A stretch of DNA of 59,366 nucleotides from Bacteroidota bacterium (GCA_021794195.1 JAJYRG010000004.1:1-59366); one strand, 5' to 3'; counted from the stretch's first letter, positions 28,290 through 37,890 are shown. Notes: a model not told the origin generated them from the sequence alone. Numbers and translations: made by a program.

Positions 28290-28357
28290 AAAATAATTCT
28301 TACGCGAAGCTTACGCCTCTTCCGCTTATAAACAGCCTGATGCAAGGTTTATGAATC
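28290..28357 (-). repeat. Diverged two-copy intergenic repeat, copy A
   Basis: This aligns over about 70 bp with 57376-57446, in the same orientation. The core GCTTATAAACAGCCTGATGC differs from the other copy at only two positions. It begins about 9 nt downstream of the CoA-binding gene's stop on the minus strand. The other copy follows an ECF sigma gene in the same relation. Confidence 0.55.
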
Positions 28358-28366
28358 TAACTCAGG

Positions 28367-28729
28367 TTAATATTGTCCTGTGTTAAGCATAACTAAAGTG
28401 CAGGCCTCGATAGTTTCTATGCCGTTTTCTTCTGCCATTTTTCTCAATTCAGCATTTTCAGTCCCCGGATTAAATATAAGGCGCTCAGGTTTAGTTTCTA
28501 ATATATAATCGTAATAATAAGGTTGATGTTTGGGGGAGACATATAAGGTCACTGTTTGAATATCTTTGTGTTTCTTATCGATATTTTCAATAGGTACATC
28601 ACATAATCTCCCTTTCTTTATTCCCACATTTACAATTTCGTGTCCTTTTCTTACCAGTTTATGTGCGACGAGATAAGAGTATCTATTCGGATTCGTGCTT
28701 GCGCCGATTATCAGGGTTTTAGTTTTCAT
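28367..28729 (-). CDS. CoA-binding (Rossmann) domain protein
   Basis: A 120-residue single-domain protein of the CoA_binding_2 family (YccU-like). It has a nucleotide-binding start (TLIIGASTNPNRYSYLVA), a VTLYVSPKHQPYYYDYIL segment and the ERLIFNPGTENAEL loop. Family proteins bind CoA or related nucleotides; the physiological role is unclear. It sits 34 bp downstream of the HAD-GT20 gene on the same strand and is probably cotranscribed with it. Confidence 0.88.
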   Translation of the reverse strand: MKTKTLIIGASTNPNRYSYLVAHKLVRKGHEIVNVGIKKGRLCDVPIENIDKKHKDIQTVTLYVSPKHQPYYYDYILETKPERLIFNPGTENAELRKMAEENGIETIEACTLVMLNTGQY

Positions 28730-28763
28730 TATTATATTTTGATATCAGTAAACAAAGCATCGT

Positions 28764-31001
28764 TTACGCTAGTGTTTTATTAAATTCCCGAATAAAATCC
28801 CTTCCCCAATACTCTATATTGTAAAACGAAACAGCTTCGTATAATCTTTTCATGCGTAGCTGCTTATCCTCCTCTTCCATAGTCAATGCCTGGAGCAATC
28901 CTTCTTTTAAACTTTGTATATCATATGGATTTGTAAACACAGCATAAGGCATTTCTACCGATGCGCCTGCAAATTCAGAAAGTATCAGTACACCATCTGA
29001 TGAAGAATATTTACCTTTTACCCCTACATATTCTTTTGCGACCAGGTTCAACCCATCTCTAAGGGGGGTAATCCAAGCAATATCTGCTACTGCATAATAA
29101 GCCAAGACTTCATTAAAAGGGAACACTCTGAAGAAATATTGAATAGGTACCCAATCCAATGTAGAAAACTTACCGTTGATTTCACCGACTGCCTGTTCGA
29201 TTTCTTTCTGAACAGTGTCATATACATTCATTCCTTTAGAAGGAGGTGTGCTGATGTTTATCAATTCGATTTTTCCGTGATATTCAGGATGCTCCTCCAA
29301 AAACTCACCATAGGCTCTGATTTTTTCCAAAGGTCCTTTTACATAATCCAATCTTTCTACAGATAAAATTATAGTTTTTCCTTCTGTATCTTTCTTCAGC
29401 TGTTCAATTTTATTTTTGGAGCTTTCCTCTTCCAGGATATTATTAATCTTATCTACACTTATCCCTACGGGCTGAGCGCCTAATCTGATTTTCCGGCCCG
29501 ATACTTCAATCACTTTTGTCATTTTATCCACTCCCAGTGCAAGGCTATAGGTGAGAAATTGCTTCGCAGCATTTACTCTGCTCAGCACTTTAAAAGGTGT
29601 ATGGCTTCGTAATACATCTACAAAATTCTCCACATATCTCGGAATGTGAAAACTGATAAAGTCACATTGCAGCAAACTGCCTATTATCTCTTTACGCCAT
29701 GGAATAGTATTAAATATATCGGCAGGTGGAAATGAAGTATGATGGAAAAAAGCAATTTTGATATCCGGCCGCAATGTTTTCAAATAGGCGGGAACCATCC
29801 ATAAGTTGTAATCGTGGACCCACACCATCGCACCTTCATCAGCTTCTTTGGCTACGCGCTGCGCAAAAGTCTCATTTATTTTCAGGAAATGCTCCCAATC
29901 CGCGTGATCAAAATGAGCTTTATCAACAAATGAGAAAATTACGGGCCAAAAAGCTTCCTTTGAAAACCCTCGGTAAAACCTGTCAATATCTTTTTTCGAT
30001 AAGGGAATAATCGAAGCTGTTAAATTGGGGTATTTTTCTTCATCGATATATTGGTTGGACACGGCACCGTCCAATTTCTCCGTTTCCTGTTCTCCAACCC
30101 AAACCCCTACTCTGCCTTTTTCAAATAATCCGAGCAAGGATGGAATCACCCCATTCGGACTTTTCGGAGGTATGCGCTTAATTTCACCGTCCTCTTTGAT
30201 CAAATCAAAAGGCAATCGATGATAAACGACAAGCAACTGTCTTTGTTTTTGTAAATCTGAACTGAGCTGGATATTTTTTGTCGGTGCAAAATCGCTAAAT
30301 CCGGAGAAATGGTTTAAAGCTTCAATAATACCTCCAGCTCCTGTTGCTTTCGCTTGATATACATTCTTCATGTTCTTCGTCTTTTCCACCAAAAGCTTTT
30401 CAGAACTCCCTACTACCACGCCTTGTAAGCCCGTTTCATACATAGCCAGATCATTCAAGGTATCCCCTGCAACCAAAACATCATCTCTGCCTACCTCTAA
30501 ATGTTCTATCAATTTTTCAATAGTAGAACCTTTGTTTACATTCCGGGGAATTAAATCCAAGTATTTATCTACAGAAGTAATCACATCGCATTGATACTTA
30601 TCGGCAATTTTGTACACAGAATCTAAATCCGTTTCTTCCGTATAATAAAAAGAACATCTTCTCTGCTGCGGAACCTCCTGGAATTCCATTCCTTTAATGA
30701 CAGATAATTCTGCTTTCAATTCATAGAAGTTCGTCCACTTAGCCTCAATTTCACTGTGCAAAGGTTCAATAGGCTCCAAAGTCTTTCCATCGACGATAGT
30801 CGCCCCTACATCGCAAATAATATAATCAGGATTGGGTATAATATGGTCATTTAACAAAGGTAAGACACTCTCAAGCCCCCGGCCAGTCACAAAAACAAGT
30901 TTGATGGCGGAGTTTTGCTGTATATGTCTATAAAGATTAAGTTTATCTATTTGTTTCCCACCTAAAAATGTACCATCTAAATCGGTTGCTAATAAAATCA
31001 T
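28764..31001 (-). CDS. HAD phosphatase-GT20 glycosyltransferase fusion (glucosylglycerol-phosphate phosphatase-synthase-like)
   Basis: A 745-residue bifunctional enzyme. Residues 1-240 are a HAD-IIB phosphatase of the sucrose/trehalose-phosphatase type (D7 and D9 in MILLATDLDGTFLGG; GDTLNDLAMY near the second acidic site). Residues about 250-745 are a GT20 retaining glycosyltransferase (VHDYNLWMVPAYL near 395, then FFHHTSFPPADIFN). Canonical trehalose fusions put the synthase first. The phosphatase-first order, and HHTSFPPADIFN-PWR in place of the OtsA-like pattern, match my recollection of glucosylglycerol-phosphate synthases. A compatible-solute role (glucosylglycerol, less likely trehalose) is therefore likely. 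Acceptor identity is inference. Confidence 0.75.
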   Translation of the reverse strand: MILLATDLDGTFLGGKQIDKLNLYRHIQQNSAIKLVFVTGRGLESVLPLLNDHIIPNPDYIICDVGATIVDGKTLEPIEPLHSEIEAKWTNFYELKAELSVIKGMEFQEVPQQRRCSFYYTEETDLDSVYKIADKYQCDVITSVDKYLDLIPRNVNKGSTIEKLIEHLEVGRDDVLVAGDTLNDLAMYETGLQGVVVGSSEKLLVEKTKNMKNVYQAKATGAGGIIEALNHFSGFSDFAPTKNIQLSSDLQKQRQLLVVYHRLPFDLIKEDGEIKRIPPKSPNGVIPSLLGLFEKGRVGVWVGEQETEKLDGAVSNQYIDEEKYPNLTASIIPLSKKDIDRFYRGFSKEAFWPVIFSFVDKAHFDHADWEHFLKINETFAQRVAKEADEGAMVWVHDYNLWMVPAYLKTLRPDIKIAFFHHTSFPPADIFNTIPWRKEIIGSLLQCDFISFHIPRYVENFVDVLRSHTPFKVLSRVNAAKQFLTYSLALGVDKMTKVIEVSGRKIRLGAQPVGISVDKINNILEEESSKNKIEQLKKDTEGKTIILSVERLDYVKGPLEKIRAYGEFLEEHPEYHGKIELINISTPPSKGMNVYDTVQKEIEQAVGEINGKFSTLDWVPIQYFFRVFPFNEVLAYYAVADIAWITPLRDGLNLVAKEYVGVKGKYSSSDGVLILSEFAGASVEMPYAVFTNPYDIQSLKEGLLQALTMEEEDKQLRMKRLYEAVSFYNIEYWGRDFIREFNKTLA

Positions 31002-31152
31002 ATTTTTTTTATTTTATTCATAATGTCAGTTTGCCCAAAAAAATTTCGGAATACTACATTCTCACTGCTTAGGAAGCACATACTTTCTAAGCCCCTTTCC
31101 CTCCCAAAATAACAAAATAAGACAAGGATATCAAAAACAACAATCTAGGACG

Positions 31153-32352
31153 CTAATTATTTAGGTATCTGCCTGTTCCATCATATGCATTTCTTCGTAG
31201 GACAGGCATATCGAGTATCTTATACAGCTCATCTAGATGGCTTAAACTGGCATTTGCCATGTTAGTAAGAAGAATAATCGTTTTGTTCTGAGTAATATCT
31301 CTCACAAAAAGACTTTTAAAACCATGCCACCAGCCTGTATGATAAACGATAGGGTTATTCTCAGGGTTAAAGGTGCGCCAACCGTAGCCATAGCCAAACA
31401 AACCGTTGTGAGACACTTCGGAACTCGTGTGATAAGAAGAGTCTAAAAGCGCTGAATCCACAATTCTCCCTTCGTTTAACGCCCGGTCAAACAAATAAAG
31501 ATCTTTCACTGTACTGTATATTCCTTTGTCTCCTACAGGCCCGTCCAAAAAGTTTTGTACCACAGAATACCGCCATGCTCTATCGTGCCCAATCACATCC
31601 GTAGGTATTTTCTCATAGACTGCTTTTGACAACACCGCAGTGTTATGCATTCCCGCTGGATCAAAAATTTCCTCTTTCATATACACGGCAAAATCTTTTC
31701 CGGTTACTTTTTCGATAATGGCAGCCAATGTGAGGTAATTTGTGTTGTTATATTGAAACCGTCCATCCGGACTGCCATAGCGGTTGGGTTTATGCTCAAT
31801 CAACATATCTATTACCTCTTGATTCTTCATGCCTATATTGCGCTCCTTCCAAATATTCTCGGTAAAATAAAGATAATTAGGAAGCCCGGAACGATGCGAG
31901 AGCAATTGCTTTATCGTAATATCGGGATAAGGAAATTCCGGAAAAAAATCGTTCACAGTCTGCGTCAAAGTCAACTCTCCTTTTTCCACCAATTTTAACA
32001 CTCCCATAGCCGTCAAAGGTTTTGAAACAGATGCTAATTCAAATTTCGAATTTATATCCAAACTATCTTTCAATAAATAATTTGCCCATCCAAAGCTATT
32101 TAAATAGATTATCTCATCATCTTGCGCGACCAGCACATTCCCATTAAATCCCGCATTCTTATGCAATTTCACCATGAAATCATGAATGCGTTCATTCCGT
32201 TGACTATCTGCATACAGCAGAGCAACACTGTCCAATTCCGCTTGACTTATTTGTTTGGGTTTTCTTATTGTCTTTTTTTCATCTGCTGAACCACAGGCTT
32301 GCAAAACAACAATTAAAAACGATACTACTAATGTTTGGACAAATATTCTCAC
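31153..32352 (-). CDS. Lipoprotein serine hydrolase, class C beta-lactamase family
   Basis: A 399-residue exported protein. Its lipobox (VVLQAC) gives Cys20 as the lipidated residue. The catalytic set of the beta-lactamase/DD-peptidase fold is present: SVSK with Ser108 and Lys111, YNN at 201-203, and the HTG triad motif in VVYHTGWWHGF-type context (IVYHTGWWHG). The start codon is GTG. Family members range from D-aminopeptidases to esterases; resistance activity should not be assumed. It stands alone between the HAD-GT20 gene and a small membrane protein gene. Confidence 0.88.
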   Translation of the reverse strand: MRIFVQTLVVSFLIVVLQACGSADEKKTIRKPKQISQAELDSVALLYADSQRNERIHDFMVKLHKNAGFNGNVLVAQDDEIIYLNSFGWANYLLKDSLDINSKFELASVSKPLTAMGVLKLVEKGELTLTQTVNDFFPEFPYPDITIKQLLSHRSGLPNYLYFTENIWKERNIGMKNQEVIDMLIEHKPNRYGSPDGRFQYNNTNYLTLAAIIEKVTGKDFAVYMKEEIFDPAGMHNTAVLSKAVYEKIPTDVIGHDRAWRYSVVQNFLDGPVGDKGIYSTVKDLYLFDRALNEGRIVDSALLDSSYHTSSEVSHNGLFGYGYGWRTFNPENNPIVYHTGWWHGFKSLFVRDITQNKTIILLTNMANASLSHLDELYKILDMPVLRRNAYDGTGRYLNN

Positions 32353-32450
32353 TATATTATCTTAATAGGGTATGTTTGAATGATAATAAAAACTTGCCCA
32401 AATTAGGTTTATAAAACAAAAAATCAAAATCGAAAATGTAAAAAAAGCAT

Positions 32451-32482
32451 AAAAAAAGGCATTCTTTTTCTAGAATGCCTTT
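32451..32482 (-). terminator. Intrinsic terminator of the small membrane protein gene
   Basis: AAAGGCATTCT (32455-32465) pairs perfectly over 11 bp with AGAATGCCTTT (32472-32482) around a 6-nt loop. Read on the minus strand it is followed by a T run, about 30 nt after the stop at 32511. Confidence 0.88.
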
Positions 32483-32510
32483 CAAAAAATACGCTCTAAA
32501 TTTAGAAGTG

Positions 32511-32780
32511 CTAATTTGATTGTTTTCCAAACCCCATAACATTAAAAACTATCCGGATCGCAATAAAAGCAGTAACGATCAATAGAATATTTGATACGAG
32601 AGAAAACCCAAATTGCATCTGATCCAATGAAGTAATTATTTCAGGTACAAAACGTAAAAAAACACCGCCAACAGCACCAATTAAAATAACAACCGCCAAT
32701 ACTGAATAATGGCTTGTCTTATTTGCATAATTATCATTTCTTTTGGGACTTCTATCCAAATCCGTTCTAATATTTTCCAT
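32511..32780 (-). CDS. Small two-helix membrane protein of unknown function
   Basis: This 89-residue protein has a polar, charged N-terminus of about 25 residues and then two hydrophobic helices (SVLAVVILIGAVGGVFLRFV and a second one around SLVSNILLIVTAFIAIRIV). It has its own promoter box (32807-32814) and its own terminator (32451-32482), which strongly supports a real monocistronic gene. No family is recognised. It is divergent from ftsK. Confidence 0.75.
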   Translation of the reverse strand: MENIRTDLDRSPKRNDNYANKTSHYSVLAVVILIGAVGGVFLRFVPEIITSLDQMQFGFSLVSNILLIVTAFIAIRIVFNVMGFGKQSN

Positions 32781-33141
32781 CTTAAATGTTTTATAAAGAG
32801 ACCTTACAAATATAAAAAAGTTTAAGAGGATATAAAAACAGATCTTTAGTTTAATATTCTTCTTTTTTATCTTAAAAGATTATCTTATTCGGTGTTAGTA
32901 TAATGGAGTAAAGGCTTTTATTACCTGTTTATGCAAAAACGGGCACGTATCTTGTAACGGCTTTTACCTTACGCATAAAGATTTATTAAAAACAACGGCA
33001 CAATAATCAAAAATACTAGTAATTATAGCTTCTGCTGAAAGTAAACTTTAAAGTTTGAACTTTAATTTAGTTCACCAATTACTAAAGTATATTATCTCGA
33101 TTTTTTATAAGTTTGTGAAGAGATTTTTGAAAGCAACATCC
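32781..33141. other. Divergent region between the small membrane protein gene and ftsK
   Basis: This 361 bp gap carries the minus-strand promoter box at 32807-32814 and a perfect 14-bp palindrome, AAACTTTAAAGTTT, at 33043-33056, about 90 bp before the ftsK ATG. An in-frame TTG at 33055 lies in this region but is not the likely ftsK start. No other gene is seen. Confidence 0.5.
32807..32814 (-). promoter_or_regulatory. -7 box (TATATTTG) for the small membrane protein gene
   Basis: This is an exact TAnnTTTG match on the minus strand, 27-34 bp upstream of the ATG. A T-rich stretch (TTTTTA) stands roughly where a -33 box should be. Confidence 0.5.
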
Positions 33142-35748
33142 ATGTCAAATAGAGCAAATACATTTAAAACAAATAAGCGGGGCGAAAGCCGTAAAAGCAA
33201 GGGCAACAATAAGGTTAAAGGGAGAAACCGTTCTAAAAGAACGGATAATTTTTCGTTCTCAAAAACAAAGCTTTCAGAAGGCACCCTAAAAGCCCTGAAA
33301 ATAATAGGCTTATTTCTCATCATTGCTTCCGGTCTGTTTGCCATAGCTTTCGTTTCCTATTTATTTACCTGGCAAGCTGATCAAAGCTATATTTCCCAAA
33401 CAAACGGCAGCTGGAAAACTTTATTTCAGACCTATGAAGAACTAGACGCCGACGATATTGCACTGCCCCTTGTACAGAATAAACTGGGGAAATTAGGCGC
33501 TTTACTATCTAATCAATTTATTTACGAATGGTTTGGTGTTTCTTCTTTTCTATTTGTATTTATACTTTTTATAGTAGGCTATAGGTTATTATATCAACGT
33601 TCGATAATACCTGTGGTTAAATCTGTTCTTTATGCGTCAGTAGGTATTCTGTTTATTTCGGTTACTTTCGGTTTTTTTTATGACTATTTTTCAAACAGCC
33701 CTCATATTCTGGAAGGGAAGTTCGGGTATTGGACTAATCAAATGCTCAATGCTCAGGTCGGTAAAGTAGGAACCGGCGGCATACTTCTTTTTATACTGTT
33801 GACATTTTTAATCTTAGTTTTCAACTTCGATTTACGTTTCTCTTTCTTCAGCAGCAATTCTCAAACAACACCAAAAGAAGAGCTTCAAGATCAATCCAGC
33901 GACTCAGACGCTGCATATATACCCCATACAAATGCAATGGTGACTCCCCCTTCGGCAGAAAAAGTCGATCAAGCCGAAACCTTGCCTACGAAAACGGCAA
34001 AAGAAAAAGAAGTGACCGAACCGGAAACAATCCCGAAGCCGACTGTTGAGCCCAGCAGTACAGGAATAAACGAAATAAAGACCTCTCCCACGGAGGAAAT
34101 TTCTCTGGACCTGGAGATGCCTCCAGAAGAAAGTATTGCGCAGGAAACAAATGATGCCGAACCTCAAATGGAAGTAGCGGATACTGTAGAAGAGAAAAAA
34201 GTATCCTCTAATGAACTCGTGGAAAAATATGGTAAATTCGACCCCAAACTTGATCTTTCCGGTTACAAATACCCCACTTTAGATCTTCTTGATGAACATG
34301 GCACAGGAAAGATCACGATCAATCAGGAAGAATTAGAAGAAAATAAAAATAAGATCGTCGAAACTTTACGGAATTACAAAATAGAGATCAAACATATTAA
34401 AGCTACTATAGGCCCTACCGTCACTCTCTACGAAATCATTCCAAAACCCGGGGTCAGAATCTCAAAAATAAAAAACTTAGAAGATGATATTGCACTCAGT
34501 TTAGCAGCACTGGGGATTCGGATTATCGCACCTATGCCGGGGAAAGGCACCATTGGGATTGAAGTACCCAACAGCAACCCTCAGCTAGTATCTATGCATT
34601 CCGTATTAGCCACCGAAAAGTTTAAAACTACAAATAAAGCTCTTCCCATTGCTTTAGGGCGCACGATTTCCAATGAGGTATATATCGCCGATCTGGCCAA
34701 AATGCCCCACTTATTAGTCGCCGGAGCTACCGGCCAAGGTAAATCCGTAGGTATAAATGCCATCATAGCCTCATTATTATTTAAAAAACACCCAGCAGAG
34801 CTTAAATTCATCTTAGTGGATCCTAAAAAAGTAGAACTTTCTCTTTTCAAAAAAATAGAAAGACATTTTTTAGCAAAAATGCCTGATGAAGAAGAAGCTA
34901 TCATCACAGATACTAAAAAAGTCATCACTACCTTAAATTCCTTATGCATAGAAATGGATCAAAGGTATGATCTTCTAAAAGATGCCCAGGTCCGCAACCT
35001 GAAAGAGTACAACAATAAATTTACAAACCGAAAACTAAACCCTAACGAGGGTCATAAGTTCTTACCTTATATAGTTTTAATCATAGACGAATTTGCGGAC
35101 TTGATGATGACAGCTGGTAAAGAAGTGGAAACACCGATAGCGCGATTAGCACAATTAGCCCGGGCCGTGGGGATACATTTAATCATCGCCACACAACGTC
35201 CTTCGGTCAATATCATTACGGGAGTCATTAAGGCAAACTTTCCTGCGCGCCTGGCCTTTAGGGTGTTATCAAAAGTAGACTCACGTACCATTCTTGATTC
35301 AGGGGGTGCAGATCAGCTTATCGGAAGGGGGGATATGCTACTGGCTACAGGAAGTGACTTAATCAGATTGCAATGTGCTTTTGTCGATACACCAGAGGTG
35401 GATAATGTCTCAGAGTTTATTGGAGAGCAAAGGGCCTATCCTACTGCTCATCTTCTGCCTGAATACGAAGACGAAAGCGGAGGAGATTCCGGATCCGGAG
35501 AAGTCGATTTGGATGAACGGGACAAGCTCTTTGAAGAAGCCGCCCGATTAGTGGTGTCGCATCAGCAAGGCTCTACCTCCTTAATCCAAAGAAGGTTGAA
35601 ATTAGGCTACAACAGAGCCGGAAGAATCATAGACCAACTCGAAGCAGCAGGGATAGTAGGTCCCTTCGAGGGAAGTAAAGCACGAGAAGTCTTATACCCG
35701 GATGAATACTCATTGGAACAATATTTAAAAAAATTACAGGAAAGTTAA
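33142..35748 (+). CDS. ftsK: DNA translocase FtsK
   Basis: An 868-residue septal DNA pump that clears and segregates chromosome ends during division. A basic N-terminal tail is followed by about four membrane helices (about 50-230), then a Pro/Glu/Thr-rich linker (about 240-350). The motor has Walker A GATGQGKS at 528-535 and Walker B VLIIDEFADLMM. A C-terminal gamma winged helix (QRRLKLGYNRAGRIIDQLE) reads KOPS-type sites. I chose the ATG at 33142 over an in-frame TTG at 33055, whose extra 29 residues are not family-like. Its stop overlaps the lolA-like start by one base. Confidence 0.95.
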   Translation: MSNRANTFKTNKRGESRKSKGNNKVKGRNRSKRTDNFSFSKTKLSEGTLKALKIIGLFLIIASGLFAIAFVSYLFTWQADQSYISQTNGSWKTLFQTYEELDADDIALPLVQNKLGKLGALLSNQFIYEWFGVSSFLFVFILFIVGYRLLYQRSIIPVVKSVLYASVGILFISVTFGFFYDYFSNSPHILEGKFGYWTNQMLNAQVGKVGTGGILLFILLTFLILVFNFDLRFSFFSSNSQTTPKEELQDQSSDSDAAYIPHTNAMVTPPSAEKVDQAETLPTKTAKEKEVTEPETIPKPTVEPSSTGINEIKTSPTEEISLDLEMPPEESIAQETNDAEPQMEVADTVEEKKVSSNELVEKYGKFDPKLDLSGYKYPTLDLLDEHGTGKITINQEELEENKNKIVETLRNYKIEIKHIKATIGPTVTLYEIIPKPGVRISKIKNLEDDIALSLAALGIRIIAPMPGKGTIGIEVPNSNPQLVSMHSVLATEKFKTTNKALPIALGRTISNEVYIADLAKMPHLLVAGATGQGKSVGINAIIASLLFKKHPAELKFILVDPKKVELSLFKKIERHFLAKMPDEEEAIITDTKKVITTLNSLCIEMDQRYDLLKDAQVRNLKEYNNKFTNRKLNPNEGHKFLPYIVLIIDEFADLMMTAGKEVETPIARLAQLARAVGIHLIIATQRPSVNIITGVIKANFPARLAFRVLSKVDSRTILDSGGADQLIGRGDMLLATGSDLIRLQCAFVDTPEVDNVSEFIGEQRAYPTAHLLPEYEDESGGDSGSGEVDLDERDKLFEEAARLVVSHQQGSTSLIQRRLKLGYNRAGRIIDQLEAAGIVGPFEGSKAREVLYPDEYSLEQYLKKLQES

Positions 35749-36398
35749 TGAAATCTATACTGAAAATATCGCTCATCGCACTCCTTGTTTTTCACGGAAA
35801 AGCGTACACACAAGTGGATGAGTCTGCAGAAAAAATCTTACAGCAAGTATCCGAAAAATACGATGCTTACAAAACCCTTCAATCTAATTTCACATTTTTA
35901 GCAGAGTTTGCAGAGGAAGGAAATCAAAGAGATAAAGGGATTATGTACTTGGACAAAACAAGAGACAGTTATCAAATTAACCTAGAATCTCAAAAAATAA
36001 TAAGTGACGGCAAAGCTGTGTGGTCCATACTCCCCGAGGATAAAGAAGTACAAATCACCAACCCTGTATCCGATGAAGAAAGCATAGGACCTAATAATAT
36101 CTTTACGTTTTATCAAAAAGGGTACAAATACATCACCATGGAAGATGAGTTTACCCAAGATAACAAACGGCTAAAAGTTATAGAATTATCTCCCGAAAAC
36201 ACACAGCAGAATTATTTTAAAATAAAACTCCGGATCAATGATAACCTGCATATTCACGATGTCAAAATTTTTGACAAATCCGGAGCCCGTTACACTTACA
36301 CCATTTCAAACTTATACGTAAATCATAAGATAAACCGTAAAAAGTTCACATTTCAAAAGGAAGAATTTCCCGATTATGAAATTGTAGATCTAAGGTAA
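35748..36398 (+). CDS. lolA: LolA-like outer-membrane lipoprotein carrier protein
   Basis: A 216-residue periplasmic protein. A signal peptide (ILKISLIALLVFHGKAYTQ) precedes the LolA beta-barrel half-shell, seen in YKTLQSNFTFLAEFAEEG, GIMYLDKTRDSYQI, ISDGKAVWSILPEDKEV and NIFTFYQKGYKY. It carries lipoproteins from the inner to the outer membrane. The start overlaps the ftsK stop (TAATG), so the two are translationally coupled. The ftsK-lolA pair is also found in Proteobacteria. Confidence 0.9.
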   Translation: MKSILKISLIALLVFHGKAYTQVDESAEKILQQVSEKYDAYKTLQSNFTFLAEFAEEGNQRDKGIMYLDKTRDSYQINLESQKIISDGKAVWSILPEDKEVQITNPVSDEESIGPNNIFTFYQKGYKYITMEDEFTQDNKRLKVIELSPENTQQNYFKIKLRINDNLHIHDVKIFDKSGARYTYTISNLYVNHKINRKKFTFQKEEFPDYEIVDLR

Positions 36399-36427
36399 AA
36401 CAACATATTAATTGAGTTCGTCGGCTA

Positions 36428-37870
36428 TTAATCAAATCGTACTGTTTCCATTTTAGGAACAAGGGTTTTCATGATTATCCAGGCAATCAGGTAAGCCACG
36501 GCACAAAATGTGAAGACAATAAAGTAGCCAGCCTCTTCCCCCCTAAATCCCATAAAAGTCAATTGCGTAAGCTCGGCATAATCGAATAAATGGCCCGAAA
36601 AGATATTAATCAAGAAAGATCCTAATCCGCCAGCCAGTCCTCCTATTCCGGTGACAGTAGCAATAGCCCTTTTGGGAAACATATCTCCTACCGTAGAAAA
36701 TATATTGGCTGACCAGGATTGGTGCGCTGCTGCTCCTATACCGATGAGCAGCACCGGAAACCAATAAGAATACGTGCCCAAGGGCTGTGCGAAAAGTATC
36801 AGCAAAGGAAAGAAAGCAAAAATAAGCATAGCTCTCATCCTCCCTTGATAAGGATCCATTCCTTTTTTATCTACAAAATAAGTGGGCAGCCACCCCCCTA
36901 TTATAGATAGTAAAGTAATCGCATATAACACAAATATCGCGGCCTGTCCTTCAAAGTCAGAAGACTTTATATCATATATAGAACTCAAGTAGGCAGGAAT
37001 CCAAAATAACAAAAACCACCACACTCCATCCGTCATAAACTTCCCGACGATAAATAGCCAGGTCTGGCGGAATTTTAAACAAGTTGTTATTTTTACTTTT
37101 TCTTTTTTTGGTTCACCATTATCGTCGAGGTCTTCCAACTCTACATCTTGGTTTATATATTCCAGCTCTTTTTGGTTCACTCTTGGGTTTTCTTCTGGCT
37201 TCTTATATAAAAACTGCCAAAAACCTAACCATACGAAACCTAAGCCTCCAATAATAACAAAAGATGTTTCCCAGCCGTACCATTCTGCCAACAACGGAAT
37301 GATTAAAGGCGAAGCAAGCGCTCCCACTGTGGTACCGGCATTAAAAATACTCGTAGAGAAGGCTCGGTCTTTTTTTGGAAAATACTCCGCAGTAGCTTTG
37401 ATCGCTGCCGGAAAGTTCCCTCCTTCCCCGAAAGCCAAAACCGCTCTTGCAATAATGAAAAGAACGACACTCACATTAATCACCCGTGAAGTATTTTCAA
37501 TTAAAGCTATATTTTCTTTCGCTTGTGCAAAAGTAACAAACCATTCTCCGGTGAGATAGCCCGAAGTCGCAATCCCCGTAAATGCATGAAGAATCGCACC
37601 GATGGACCAAATAATAATTGCCCAGGCATACCCTTTTTTAGTATCGAACCAATCCACGAGCCGGCCGGATATCAGCATGGATACCGAATACACAAAAGTA
37701 AAAATCCCTGCAATATTTCCGTAATCTGAGTTTGTCCAGTGAAATTCGGGTGCTATAAAATCTTTCCAAGTAAGGGAAAGAACCTGTCTGTCAAGATAAT
37801 TGACTGTCGTTGCAAAAAAAAGCAATGCACATACTGTCCATCGGAATGATGTAGGTTTTTGGTTTGACAT
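36428..37870 (-). CDS. MFS hexuronate transporter (ExuT-like)
   Basis: A 480-residue, twelve-helix anion:cation symporter-family permease. The first helix motif TTVNYLDRQVLSL and the AFGEGGNFPAAIKATAEYFP signature are those of hexuronate/galactonate transporters. A charged cytoplasmic loop of about 40 residues separates the halves (ELEDLDDNGEPKKEKVKI). It lies 20 bp downstream of uxuA on the same strand and closes the hexuronate arm. Galacturonate, glucuronate or mannonate are candidate substrates. Confidence 0.88.
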   Translation of the reverse strand: MSNQKPTSFRWTVCALLFFATTVNYLDRQVLSLTWKDFIAPEFHWTNSDYGNIAGIFTFVYSVSMLISGRLVDWFDTKKGYAWAIIIWSIGAILHAFTGIATSGYLTGEWFVTFAQAKENIALIENTSRVINVSVVLFIIARAVLAFGEGGNFPAAIKATAEYFPKKDRAFSTSIFNAGTTVGALASPLIIPLLAEWYGWETSFVIIGGLGFVWLGFWQFLYKKPEENPRVNQKELEYINQDVELEDLDDNGEPKKEKVKITTCLKFRQTWLFIVGKFMTDGVWWFLLFWIPAYLSSIYDIKSSDFEGQAAIFVLYAITLLSIIGGWLPTYFVDKKGMDPYQGRMRAMLIFAFFPLLILFAQPLGTYSYWFPVLLIGIGAAAHQSWSANIFSTVGDMFPKRAIATVTGIGGLAGGLGSFLINIFSGHLFDYAELTQLTFMGFRGEEAGYFIVFTFCAVAYLIAWIIMKTLVPKMETVRFD

Positions 37871-37890
37871 GGTTATATTTAAATAAAAAT

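Larger units (their letters stand above)
27945..28366. other. Intergenic region with terminator and a diverged repeat copy
   Basis: This 422 bp gap holds the kbl terminator (28005-28049), a GTG-started 73-codon minus-strand frame (28063-28284) that I do not accept as a gene, and one copy of the two-copy repeat at 28290-28357 just after the CoA-binding gene. Nothing else is recognised. Confidence 0.5.

Noticed and set aside
31153..32352. Antibiotic-resistance beta-lactamase
   Set aside because: The fold is shared by many esterases and peptidases; no feature points to beta-lactam hydrolysis.
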